A DNA stretch of 64,000 nt, from the NCBI RefSeq assembly GCF_017916325.1, contig NC_090166.1, positions 355,001 to 419,000 on the forward strand, in the 5' to 3' direction. The notes below the pieces were generated by a model. The model was not told the DNA's origin. It searched no databases and was given only the letters and a program-made list of their open reading frames with translations. The translations under genes and the position numbers were made by a program. Origin of the DNA: Leishmania martiniquensis. Its lineage: Eukaryota > Euglenozoa > Kinetoplastea > Trypanosomatida > Trypanosomatidae. Of the stretch, positions 1 to 9,236 are shown piece after piece (the first letter of the stretch is position 1; the number at the start of each line of letters is the position of its first letter).

Positions 1-1839
1 AGGCTCGAAAAGGCCCTCGACTAGATTCTCCACGGCCCTGCCGTACGCCGCGGCAGCGTCCACCTCGCCTGCTGCCTTGTGTAGCTGAGCAAAGTTGAGC
101 AGCGCTGATATCCCCAGGAAGCACGCCTCATTCTGACACAGCATCACACACGTTCGCGCATCGCTAAAGTCGAGGTCGGTGTTGATATTCCTGCCGCTCT
201 TCTTCAGTGACTCCTTCCACTTCCGCATGAGCGCCTTCTTCGCCGACGCGGACATCTCATCCACCACATTTAAGGGTGGACGCTGAATGAGCTCTACCAT
301 AGCAACCGCTTGATAGCGCACTGCGGCATCATCCGTGAGAGGGAGGGAGGGATGGAGGGAGGAGGGGGGGCACGCAGTAGAATGGGCCAGCTCGCTCGCT
401 TTCGGGCTCAGAAGGATTTCCGTCTTGTACCTCCGCGTACCCTTCCAAGGCACAAAATCTGGAAGCGCCCTCTCGAGCATATACTGACTGCACCCTGGAA
501 CGGCCAGAAATTTTGCCTCTGAGAGCCAAGAGAGATAGTGGTAGCTCGTACGGCACCCAGGTGACACAAGGTATGCATCCACGCAGTCTTGTGAACGCCA
601 CTCCACGACAAGACGCACACTACGAGCGTAGGCCAGGGGGACCAAGGCTGATTGTAGTGGGGACCACGTTGCGCCACACGTGTAGATATGCCGATAGTGA
701 CCGCTGCTCAGCGGTAGCAGCTTCATGCAGCTGAAGTGCAGAGACGTCCCTGAAGAGCGCCGCCGCGGCCACCGTGCGCCCCGCGACGGCTCTGGGAAAC
801 TCTGCAGAATCACCTTGCTCAGGTACTCGTTCGGGTACTCCCGTGCCAGACCGCGCACGATCGCAAGCGCAGCCTCCAGGTGGTCTACAGCGTTGTCGTA
901 CACACCCTGACGCCTCGACCGCCCGGTGACTGCAGCACCGTAGCTCCCTATCAGCAGGCCAGCGTAGCTCACCGTGAAAGAGATGAAATAGTAGCGGCAC
1001 GTCGCCTCTACGAGCGCTAAGGCGAAGTTGCGCTGATATGTGCACGACGTCCTCGGACCCCCTTTCTGCTCCCCGTCAGGGGTTCCCCACCCGTTTACCA
1101 CCACCTCGCCGTCGTTCGCATCATCATGTAAAGACGCCATGCGACTCTGGTTGTGTTGACCCGCGTAGTGGATGAGGCCGCCGCGGTGCGGTAGGTGCTC
1201 TTCTTTCCAGAGCGTCAGGCAGTGCAGCAGCACTTGCGTGTGGCTAACAACAAGCAGGCAGTAACGCGCCGCTATGCACCTCACCTTTTCGGTATGGCAT
1301 GTCGTGGTCAGCAGATCGAGGTACGTCAGAGCCATGTCCGCCAGCAGTCGGAGGAAGTCCAGTGTGTCCCGCACCTGACTGTCCAGCGGAAGTAAAATAT
1401 CTTTCACCTCGGTGTCAAACGACACGTCCTGCGCCGCCAAACAAGCGTCTCGCTTTAGGACATCGCTATCGTCCTCGCCCTCGGAGAGCGAAGGTCGACC
1501 ACCGCCCCTGCCACCTCTCGCTTCCGTACAGTAACGTGAGTCTCCCGGCTGCCCCGCCTTGCCCACAGCGCCTCCCACCTCAGGCTCCTCGAGCGCCTCT
1601 GACGACGCTACGACTTGTGCGACGAAGGGTGCGTCACTCTTCTTTCTGCTCACCTCTCGATCGAGCACAGCAGGCATGAGGGTGTTCCAAAAAGGACGGC
1701 CCGGGTGTCTCCCCAGCGCCTGCACAAAGTAAAGCTCAGAGATGGTAAAGCGGGCCTCTTTTGCAGCCCTCACACCGCGGTAGAAGAGGCCCGGGTGGCC
1801 CTGCCCCTCCTTCGGCACTTCAGATTGGGTGTTGCCCAT
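1..1839 (-). CDS. Hypothetical protein, possible TPR-like repeats (3' part outside window)
   Basis: The reading frame is open from an ATG at 1839 to base 1, giving 613 codons with no stop; the C-terminus lies outside the window. I checked the frame at several points and it runs without a break. I do not recognise the family. The N-terminus (MGNTQSE) has a Gly at position 2, as N-myristoylated proteins do, but I cannot confirm that signal. Residues about 90-150 are Gly/Ser/acidic and probably a linker. The rest looks alpha-helical. The last visible stretch (around ALLNFAQLHKAAG followed by AAAAYGRAVENL) has the small/large residue spacing of a TPR helix pair, so a helical-repeat adaptor is possible. 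Codon use is GC3-rich like its neighbours. It is the last gene of the transcription unit within the window. Confidence 0.8.
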   Translation of the reverse strand, partial: MGNTQSEVPKEGQGHPGLFYRGVRAAKEARFTISELYFVQALGRHPGRPFWNTLMPAVLDREVSRKKSDAPFVAQVVASSEALEEPEVGGAVGKAGQPGDSRYCTEARGGRGGGRPSLSEGEDDSDVLKRDACLAAQDVSFDTEVKDILLPLDSQVRDTLDFLRLLADMALTYLDLLTTTCHTEKVRCIAARYCLLVVSHTQVLLHCLTLWKEEHLPHRGGLIHYAGQHNQSRMASLHDDANDGEVVVNGWGTPDGEQKGGPRTSCTYQRNFALALVEATCRYYFISFTVSYAGLLIGSYGAAVTGRSRRQGVYDNAVDHLEAALAIVRGLAREYPNEYLSKVILQSFPEPSRGARWPRRRSSGTSLHFSCMKLLPLSSGHYRHIYTCGATWSPLQSALVPLAYARSVRLVVEWRSQDCVDAYLVSPGCRTSYHYLSWLSEAKFLAVPGCSQYMLERALPDFVPWKGTRRYKTEILLSPKASELAHSTACPPSSLHPSLPLTDDAAVRYQAVAMVELIQRPPLNVVDEMSASAKKALMRKWKESLKKSGRNINTDLDFSDARTCVMLCQNEACFLGISALLNFAQLHKAAGEVDAAAAYGRAVENLVEGLFEP

Positions 1840-4247
1840 AGTGCCGGAGTGGCGCTGGGAGCGCAGAGCAAAGGCCAATTTGAGAGTGAAGGGAGGCGAT
1901 AACCACACGTCTTATTGCAGCAATGAGGGGGGGCGGAGAGTGGGGGGCAATGCGTCAATGGGAGCGCCGCTGGCGTGGATGAGCTGCGATGTGAATTTGA
2001 CCATCCAACCATGCCCCGTGATGGAGCGAAGCACTGCTTTGGGGTCTTTATTGTTGCTCGTGAGGTATAATGCGTTGAGGTCAACGAAGGCGCGAAGTAC
2101 CTCAGAGCTGTATGGAGGCCTTTGTGCGCTCACGCTGTTCGGGCAGTGCTGTGTGGAAACTGTTTTGTCTGTGTGTGCGTGTGTGTGTGTGTGTGTGTGC
2201 TCAAACGAAAACGCGTGTCGAGCAGCAAGTGCGAGTCTAAACAGTGCGAGGAGGAGGAGAAGCGTTTGTGACCCAGGATCACCAGCAGGCAGGGACGAGC
2301 ACAACATACAGCAGCGGTGAAGAGTGACAAGATGGCTCTTTGAGAGAGCGGTGCGGCAAGGGGGGAGGAAGGCCCTCTAGAGTGTGTACAGCAAGCGGCG
2401 TGCAACCTTCCCTCCTCTGCGCCGCCCTCCCTGCTGCCTCAGCAGCAGCAGCAGCACTGAAACACCCAACATAGTCGCGCGCAAAGCTGCACAGCCAAAG
2501 GGCATTGCTAGTCGCGCAAGGCAATGTCCATGCCTGCTTGTGCGCCTGCTCCTTCAGATATGCCGGGTCTTCCGCTCCCCTTCCCCCTTCTATTTGCGTC
2601 GTCTTCGCAGGGCGCCTGTGTCACGTGTACGCCTTAGCATCACTGTTTTTATCGTTCATTTTTTTTTCCGTGGGAGCGAGAGAGGTTAGGCGAGCCTCCA
2701 ACTGTGCAGACGTATGGGACATCCCTCCAACGCCACCCGCGAAACAACAGAAAAAAGGGGAAATAAAAGGGAGTGTGGAGCGTAGGCGAATGGCATGCAT
2801 ACACACACACACACACACGCAGGCAGGTAGGTAGACAGATAGACACTGCCGTTGAAGGCGACTGTTCGCTACCGACGACGCCACACCCCATTACAGACAC
2901 ATACACGCAAGCAAACATTATATAAAACCGCTGATGTGTTTCATTTTTTCTTTTTTCTCTCCTTCGCGTCATGCGCCAGCCATCACCAAAAGAGGGGGAA
3001 GAAACATTTCTGCTTAACAGCATTTCTGTTGTACGCGGGCGCAATCCAAAGAGAAGCAGTGCGCACTTCAAATAAATAAAAAACATCAGCGCGCGCGTCA
3101 AAGCCGAATCGCTGCGTCTGAACGAGCACCAGCGGTCAGCGCATGGGGCGCACCTCCACCTCGCCCAGCAGCCCCTCCCCTATGCACATGCACACCCGCA
3201 GACACACAGACACGGGCTCGCGCACATCCGCCCTTCCACTTCTGAGAGCGCTCAATGTAAAGGGCAATGGGGAACACACAAAAAAAACAGCACAGAAGCG
3301 CAGCCACCTCTTAGTGAGCAACACGTAACAATGTACAAGGCACCTCTTCAGCCGCAGACATAGGCCATGCGTATAGCATTGACGCACCGCTGAAGAGCCT
3401 GCAGGTGGCACAGGCACCGTCCGCATAGCAAACCGTTACGAGGCCATCAGGTACGCGCCCGTCTTTTTCCCTTTAGAACCTTTTTTCCTCCTAAGAAAGC
3501 GAGACCGTTTATAAAAACATTCTTGCGCGCAGCTGTACGACCACCACACCGCATTCCGGCCAAGCGAGCAAACGTGAAGGCTTCACGAGCGCCATGAGCG
3601 ATGGACGCCCTTCGAAGTCATGGACCCGAGTAAGGGGTTGAGAGGGAGGGGACGCATGCGTGAGGCACTTTTCTTTTATATATTTGCATCGTGCCGCACT
3701 GTATGTGTGCTCTCCGCCTTCATGGGTGCGACTTGCGCCTTTCTGCACCTCAAGAACAAAGAGGCAATGGCATGGAGAGCCCAAGAGAGTTTCCGTCAGA
3801 CGCATGCGCACCGTTGTGGCCACCTTTTCCGCCCTCACAGCCGTCCCCCCCCTCACCCCCCCCACACACTTCCCGCTTACGTGGGTGTGCACCGGTACTT
3901 AGCGTTTGCCTCGGTGCAGTATGCGTCCCCCTCACGCTGTGAAGCGCGTCAGGATGTGGGTTGGAGTCAGATGGGGGGGAAGGGGGGGAAGAGCGCGCAG
4001 GGCGGCGCGCCCTTCTTTGGAGCGGCGCCTTTTAGAATGCGAAGAAACGTCCTCCGTAGTGCCCATCGCAGCGCACAGGGGACACCGCCACACCACCGAC
4101 ACACAAACAAAAAGATATACAAAGACAAAAAAGACGAGGAGGAGAGAAGGGAGAAGGAGAGCAAACGAGGAAGGACAGACAGAGAGGGAGGGACGGTCAG
4201 TAAACACCGCCTTCGAACACGCCAAAGAAAAGCATTGCATCTCTTCT
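1840..4247. other. Intergenic region, 2.4 kb
   Basis: No convincing gene. It would hold the 3'UTR of the small membrane-protein gene and the 5'UTR/splice region of the next gene downstream. It contains a (GT)n run at 2178-2199, (CAG)5 at 2440-2454, an (AC)n run at 2801-2818 and several purine-rich stretches. The short open frames here are low-complexity readings of these repeats. Confidence 0.6.
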
Positions 4248-4487
4248 TTAGATGGGCTCGTCCGCGCTCTTGCCATGCGCAGGCGCGCTCTCCACCGCCG
4301 TCATCACTACAGACCCAGGCAGGTGCAGCTCGTCGGGGCGCTTGTACGCAACGAACAGAGCCACAGCCACACCAACCACAGTGATGCCCAAGCACACCCA
4401 CACGAGCGGGAACTCCTCCTTGGACTTGGCCGCCGCCAGCGAGAGGCACGCGGTGAGGGCGACCATCAGCAGCTGCTTAGCGGACAT
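4248..4487 (-). CDS. Small single-pass membrane protein, 79 aa
   Basis: ATG at 4487, stop at 4248. Residues 1-20 form a hydrophobic leader that could be a signal peptide or signal anchor (LLMVALTACLSLAAA core). Residues about 28-49 form a second hydrophobic segment (VWVCLGITVVGVAVALFVAY) followed by a basic YKRPDE, typical of a transmembrane helix with a short cytosolic tail. Codons are GC3-rich like the large genes, and a polypyrimidine tract with an AG lies about 130 bases upstream. These points favour a real short gene. I do not recognise the family. It could be an ER or mitochondrial membrane subunit, but nothing in the sequence decides this. Confidence 0.65.
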   Translation of the reverse strand: MSAKQLLMVALTACLSLAAAKSKEEFPLVWVCLGITVVGVAVALFVAYKRPDELHLPGSVVMTAVESAPAHGKSADEPI

Positions 4488-5395
4488 CGCTGCGCAAAAT
4501 CGGACGGGGCTTGGGAAAATGGGCGGAGTGAAGTGGGAGTGGAACTGATTGGGGACGCGTGAAATGACTGAGATGAGAATGGAGGTGTATAGGAGCAGGA
4601 AAGCGGAAGACGGCAGAATCTGTGGTGAGAGCGACGAGACAAAGAAAGTGAAGCGGGAGAAAGCAGCGATGCACGTGTGGAGAAGAGAGCGAGAAGGAGA
4701 GGAAAGGGGTGCAGTGCAGCGAATCTATATCTTTGCTTCTCGTTTAGAGACGGGGACAGAGATCGTAGATGCGCCTCGTCTAGATTCCATCACACGCAGG
4801 CCCAGACACCTCCACCGAGCGTGGATGAGAGTGAATTGAAACAGCGGGAGCCTCGTGCGGGTAGTGAGGCTACCAGGGAGAGAGGGGAGAGTGCACGTGT
4901 ACGCCGTAAACATGGCCGTGCGCTTGAAAGTGAGGGGGGATCGACGCTGTTGCCGTAGATGTTGGCACGTTGGTCCTGCACAGTGCGCCCGTCCTTCGCC
5001 CCCACTTTTTCTAGCGAGCTGCTTTTGGGCGACCCCCGTCCAGTTTGCAGCTGATGTTCGCATTGCTTTTTCGCTGTTCGAACAGGCACGTATACGCAGC
5101 ACCGCTGTGCTCAGCACAGCAGCGTTCCGTCACGCGTCTGGGGGCCCGTTGGCGAGTCGTAGTTACCATGCATGGGTAGAGCGAAGCAGGTGAGCCACAG
5201 CACCCTCTCTCAAACACACACACACACACACAGAGACCATTTTTCATGGCAGGGGAGTCATTTACTCGCGTTACGACAGGATATGTGCGCAGCAGCGCTG
5301 CTGCAGATTTTCTCGGCAGCGGTGGTCTTGCCGGCCTAACGTCATTCCTTTCCTGCACACCTGTGCTGAGAGTCTCGAACCAGGTTGTCGTGGCA
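4488..5395. other. Intergenic region, 0.9 kb
   Basis: Holds the splice region of the 79-aa gene and the presumed 3'UTR of the 815-aa gene. There is a (CA)n run near 5215-5231. No other gene seen. Confidence 0.6.
4620..4712 (-). promoter_or_regulatory. Candidate trans-splice acceptor for the 79-aa gene
   Basis: On the minus strand a long pyrimidine-rich tract ends in CACCACAG, with the AG at 4620-4621. This would give a 5'UTR of about 130 nt to the ATG at 4487. Prediction from motif only. Confidence 0.4.
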
Positions 5396-7843
5396 TCACT
5401 GCCGCCGTGGCAAGACCCGCGGGGACGCGCCCCTACATACAGATTTGTACGTGCGAGCACGCCGCGCCTGAAAGCGCGACTTGACCCTTCTGCTCTCACG
5501 CTTGAGCACCACGTCCATGCACGGCTGGGAGCGGTTGAGGGCGCGACTGGGCTGAGAAGGAGACGTCTTTGGCTTTGTAACAATTAGGCCATTTCTGTCA
5601 GGTGAGCTGCGGCTGCGTGCGACCTCATCGGCGTTGGCCAAGGACGAATTCGCCCCGCCGTCGCCGCGGTCTTTCTTTGGGGCGCATCGTACCATTGGAG
5701 TGGGCTGCTGATCTGCACGCGCCGCTGACACAATGGCGCTGAGGAGTTCGGCGTCTGTTTCGGAGAGTGGCGACGGGCTTCTTGCGGCTCCTCTTTCGTC
5801 GTCCGCTTTGTGCATACGATTGCTGCCACACGAGCCGCCTCGCATGCCGCACGTCCCTTCGTCGTCGTCATCGGAGGCGCCCTGTCCTTCACCGGTACGC
5901 TTCACTGACGGAGCACCGGATGCGACGGTGGTCGGCCGTTGCGACGGTGGCTCCGCGGATTTGTCAAGTGTTTTTGAGAACGCAGTGAATAATTCCTGAA
6001 CAGTTGCGTACCGTCGAGACTCTCGCGTAAGGCTCTTGCCGGTATCGGTAGCCTCATGCGCCATGTTCGCCGCTTCTTGCGGTTCCGGGGTCGAGGGTCG
6101 TCCACAGTGGCGCACCCGCGTACGCCTCAGGAAGCGACGGTGGTGCGCGCTCAAGGTCAGCCGCGTGTGCATTTCAATGTCAAGGAATCGGAAGACGGCG
6201 GCGATACAATTGGCGTTCGTTGCGTCGTGCCCATCTGCGGGCTCGGCGCCGCCGGGGAGCGAGGTACCAGCACCATCTCCGTCCTTTAGCGCTGGCTGCT
6301 CGGCCTGAGAATGGCCGCGGCTGTGGCGCACCTGGTAAAGCATGAGCTCAAAGTTCAGCAGATACGCGACGAGGCACCGCACACGCACCATCTCACTCAT
6401 AAGCAGCCACAGCTTGTCGCGTGTGGACAGCGACACCGGCGCGGTGATTGTCGCGGCGCCGGCCTCCTCAGCGAGAGAGGAGAAGCGGAAAAGAGACTCC
6501 GACACGTTCGAGCGTGGCCGGTCCGCAAACGCGGCGGCAACGTCCGCGCGGCTCGAGGCGAAGTGGAACAGATGTGTGGACCACAGGGAGGTGCACTGTA
6601 CGCGGTCTTGGCGAGAGTTCGAGTAGGATATGGGCGCGGCGCGCACAAAGTATGCCGTCTCATCAAAGCTGAAAAAATCTCCTTGCACCTGGGCGAGCGA
6701 CAGCGAAATTGGTGCCGGCATACCTGGCTGCTGCTCCAGCAGAATGCGGCGACCATCCGAGACGTCCTGAGAAGCGTCCTCCGCTTCCCTCGGCGACGCA
6801 AGAGACCCCAGCTTTCGAAGAACACCACGGTGGTAGTTCTGTGCGGCGCACCACAGGCGCTGCCGAAGCTCCTTCTGCACCACGGGCTGTCTCAGCACCG
6901 TGACAAGAAAGTTTGCCGCCTGCGCACGGTCCCACTGGAGACTCGCCACGTCGTCCACCCGCAGTAGAGGTGTGCCCTTGAGGGTGAGGACAGTAGTCGC
7001 ACTTGGTGCCTTCCCCTCAGGGTAGACGTGTGACCCGCCGTGCCAAGCGTGCAGGATGGCATGCTCGGCAATCGAGAAGACCAGCGCGTGCGGTATCGTC
7101 GCCAGAAGAAATGGAAGTGAGCCAGCAATGAAGAAGTGTGTGGAAGGCGAAGGCGCAGCACTTGGGCGTGCCTTGGACGCGCGCCGCTCCTCCCTTACCG
7201 CCCGGTGGTCGCTGGCGAGCATACTGGCCGCACGCCATAAGTGCCGGTGGTCCAAGATGCGGCGCTCTAAAGCCTTGGTCATCTGCGATAGACCTGGCCA
7301 ATGCACCACTGCTGCTGGCACCGCAAACGAAGCAGAAGCCACAGAAGCAACGGAGGAGCTCAGCTCTTGGGACTTGCGGGCAGGACGTGAATCGGTCACC
7401 GCCGCAGCCGTGGACGCTGACTCGGCCGCTGGCACATCGGCTTTCACTGTGGAACGCGCCAGCGGCCGTGCCGCAGCTTCGAGCGCGGGGTTTCTATCGG
7501 GCAGATCGTAGTGGGCACTGCAAAGCCCGCGAAGGTCAGAAATGTCTGCAGGCTTCTTCGGAGAGAGGCCGTTAGCGCGAGCGATGATGTTTGCGTAGGA
7601 GAACGGCTGCACACGTAAAGCCCCCAGAATATGTGCACGCGCTTTTCTGTACTGCCTCTGTAGTGCGTCCGGATCGCTGGCCAAGGTGTCCCCGCAATCC
7701 GCCTGCCGTTCCTTGGGTGACAACGCGCCTCCGTCCAAGGGCGCGACATCGCTGACAGCAGGGGCAATCCCTACTCGTGCCATGTAGTCCGATGCCCACG
7801 AATGCACGCGAGCAGTGCACAACTGTGCCTTCCCTAGTCGCAT
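5396..7843 (-). CDS. Hypothetical protein, 815 aa
   Basis: The first ATG is at 7843 and the stop is at 5396. The frame is open about 80 bases further upstream but offers only a GTG there. I recognise no domain. The N-terminal half is mixed helical with Ala-rich linkers. Hydrophobic helical patches occur in the middle (around LWLLMSEMVRVRCLVAYLLN and a nearby VFRFLDIEMHTRLTL). From about residue 590 the protein becomes low-complexity, with an acidic run (DDDDE) and Gly/Ser-rich segments, and it ends in an Arg-rich tail (RRVKSRFQARRARTYK) that could bind nucleic acid or serve as a nuclear signal. Length, GC3-rich codons and a matching strand support a real gene. Confidence 0.8.
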   Translation of the reverse strand: MRLGKAQLCTARVHSWASDYMARVGIAPAVSDVAPLDGGALSPKERQADCGDTLASDPDALQRQYRKARAHILGALRVQPFSYANIIARANGLSPKKPADISDLRGLCSAHYDLPDRNPALEAAARPLARSTVKADVPAAESASTAAAVTDSRPARKSQELSSSVASVASASFAVPAAVVHWPGLSQMTKALERRILDHRHLWRAASMLASDHRAVREERRASKARPSAAPSPSTHFFIAGSLPFLLATIPHALVFSIAEHAILHAWHGGSHVYPEGKAPSATTVLTLKGTPLLRVDDVASLQWDRAQAANFLVTVLRQPVVQKELRQRLWCAAQNYHRGVLRKLGSLASPREAEDASQDVSDGRRILLEQQPGMPAPISLSLAQVQGDFFSFDETAYFVRAAPISYSNSRQDRVQCTSLWSTHLFHFASSRADVAAAFADRPRSNVSESLFRFSSLAEEAGAATITAPVSLSTRDKLWLLMSEMVRVRCLVAYLLNFELMLYQVRHSRGHSQAEQPALKDGDGAGTSLPGGAEPADGHDATNANCIAAVFRFLDIEMHTRLTLSAHHRRFLRRTRVRHCGRPSTPEPQEAANMAHEATDTGKSLTRESRRYATVQELFTAFSKTLDKSAEPPSQRPTTVASGAPSVKRTGEGQGASDDDDEGTCGMRGGSCGSNRMHKADDERGAARSPSPLSETDAELLSAIVSAARADQQPTPMVRCAPKKDRGDGGANSSLANADEVARSRSSPDRNGLIVTKPKTSPSQPSRALNRSQPCMDVVLKRESRRVKSRFQARRARTYKSVCRGASPRVLPRRQ

Positions 7844-9236
7844 GCGAAGGGCAGCTATCGATTGTGCTAAAGCGGGCACGGTGTCAACGTCGCATGAAGA
7901 AGCCTTCCAAACGACATGCGGCTCTCTGCCCCGATGTCAGTGGGCCTGCCGCGCTGCTTCGGGCCGTCAAACTCGATGGTCACCACCTAGTCGTGACACT
8001 TCTGTGCTGCTCGCCGATGCCGTCACTGCACCACAGCACTTCTTGCATAACAGGGAAGGTCCTGGGAAAGAGGAGAAAGCAATCAGGCGACAGATCCGAT
8101 AGCAGCACCACATACACAGGAGGGGAGAGGGGGGCATAGCGGGCGTCATGCGCGCTGCACTCTTCGTGGGGTATTTCAGCAGGAGCACCTCGCTCCATGC
8201 CTCGCGCCGCACAGCCCTCGGCAAATACAAGCAGACGCACATCGATAGAAGGGCCATCTGCTGGCGAGAGTCTCGCGTAGGAGCGCTGGTGGGAGGGCGT
8301 AAGGGGCGCTCCCCGCATCACGAAACTGCTCTGCCACTCCACGGGCTGCGGCACGCTATTCCACGAGGCCCCACCTCCACCCCCTCAGTGAGTGCGTGTT
8401 TTCTTTGCGCTGTTTTCAGCGTCTGTCTCCTTTTTTTTCGTTTTGTCACCTCTGTCCGCAGTTGCAGAGCGTACGCCGCGAACATTCTCTACAGCGCCGG
8501 CGGCCCCCTCCACCTCCACATACACATGCACGCACTCGCTCACAGACTGCCGTCACGACACGTTCGGCAGACTCAACGACAACACGGTGTAGGTAGCACA
8601 GAGAGAGAGGGGCGCAACGACAGACAGAAGCGCCTCGTGGCCAATCAACCGACCGCACAACGCCACTGACAACCACCAAAGGGAGCGTCGTATCGTAGAG
8701 GTCTCCAACCTCGAGACGAGGGGGGAGGGGAGTCTACAGGGCACTGATGGTCCAACGACACAGGGAGAAAGACAGCAAAAAGGCCACGCTGATGCGCCAC
8801 GGCCGATCGGCGTGTGAGGTGCCGACTCTAGAACGCTTTCGATGCGGCAGCATAGGCGATAAACGATACAGCGCTCGCCGCAAAGTCCCTCACGCTTTTG
8901 CGGGATCTATGGGGATACAAAGAGAGTGGTGGGGGGAGGGGTGGAAGAGGCCACAGGGGCTTCTTCCCCCTCATCACCGCCAAAGGCTGAAGCGGGAGAA
9001 GGGCCGGGGAGCTGAGACGACAAAACACGCCCAGGAGGCGATGGCCGCGCCAGGGAGACACGACGCCAAGAGAGAAGGCGTGCTCATGAGGGCAGATGTG
9101 CAGAGGCCCATCAGCGGCTGTGTAGACCTCCGCATTTCCCGTCCGAGGCCGCCTTCCGTGACAAGGCTCTCGAGACGCACCATCTTCGAGCGTACGCATA
9201 CGTACACGCACATTCAGGTCGTCGGCACCGCTTTGT
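7844..9236. other. Intergenic region, 1.4 kb
   Basis: No convincing gene. Purine-rich stretches on the plus strand (for example around 8600-8720 and 8925-9000) are likely processing signals between the 763-aa gene and the 815-aa gene. Confidence 0.55.

Noticed and set aside
3620..4384. 254-codon plus-strand open frame
   Set aside because: Low-complexity and overlaps the better-supported 79-aa minus-strand gene.
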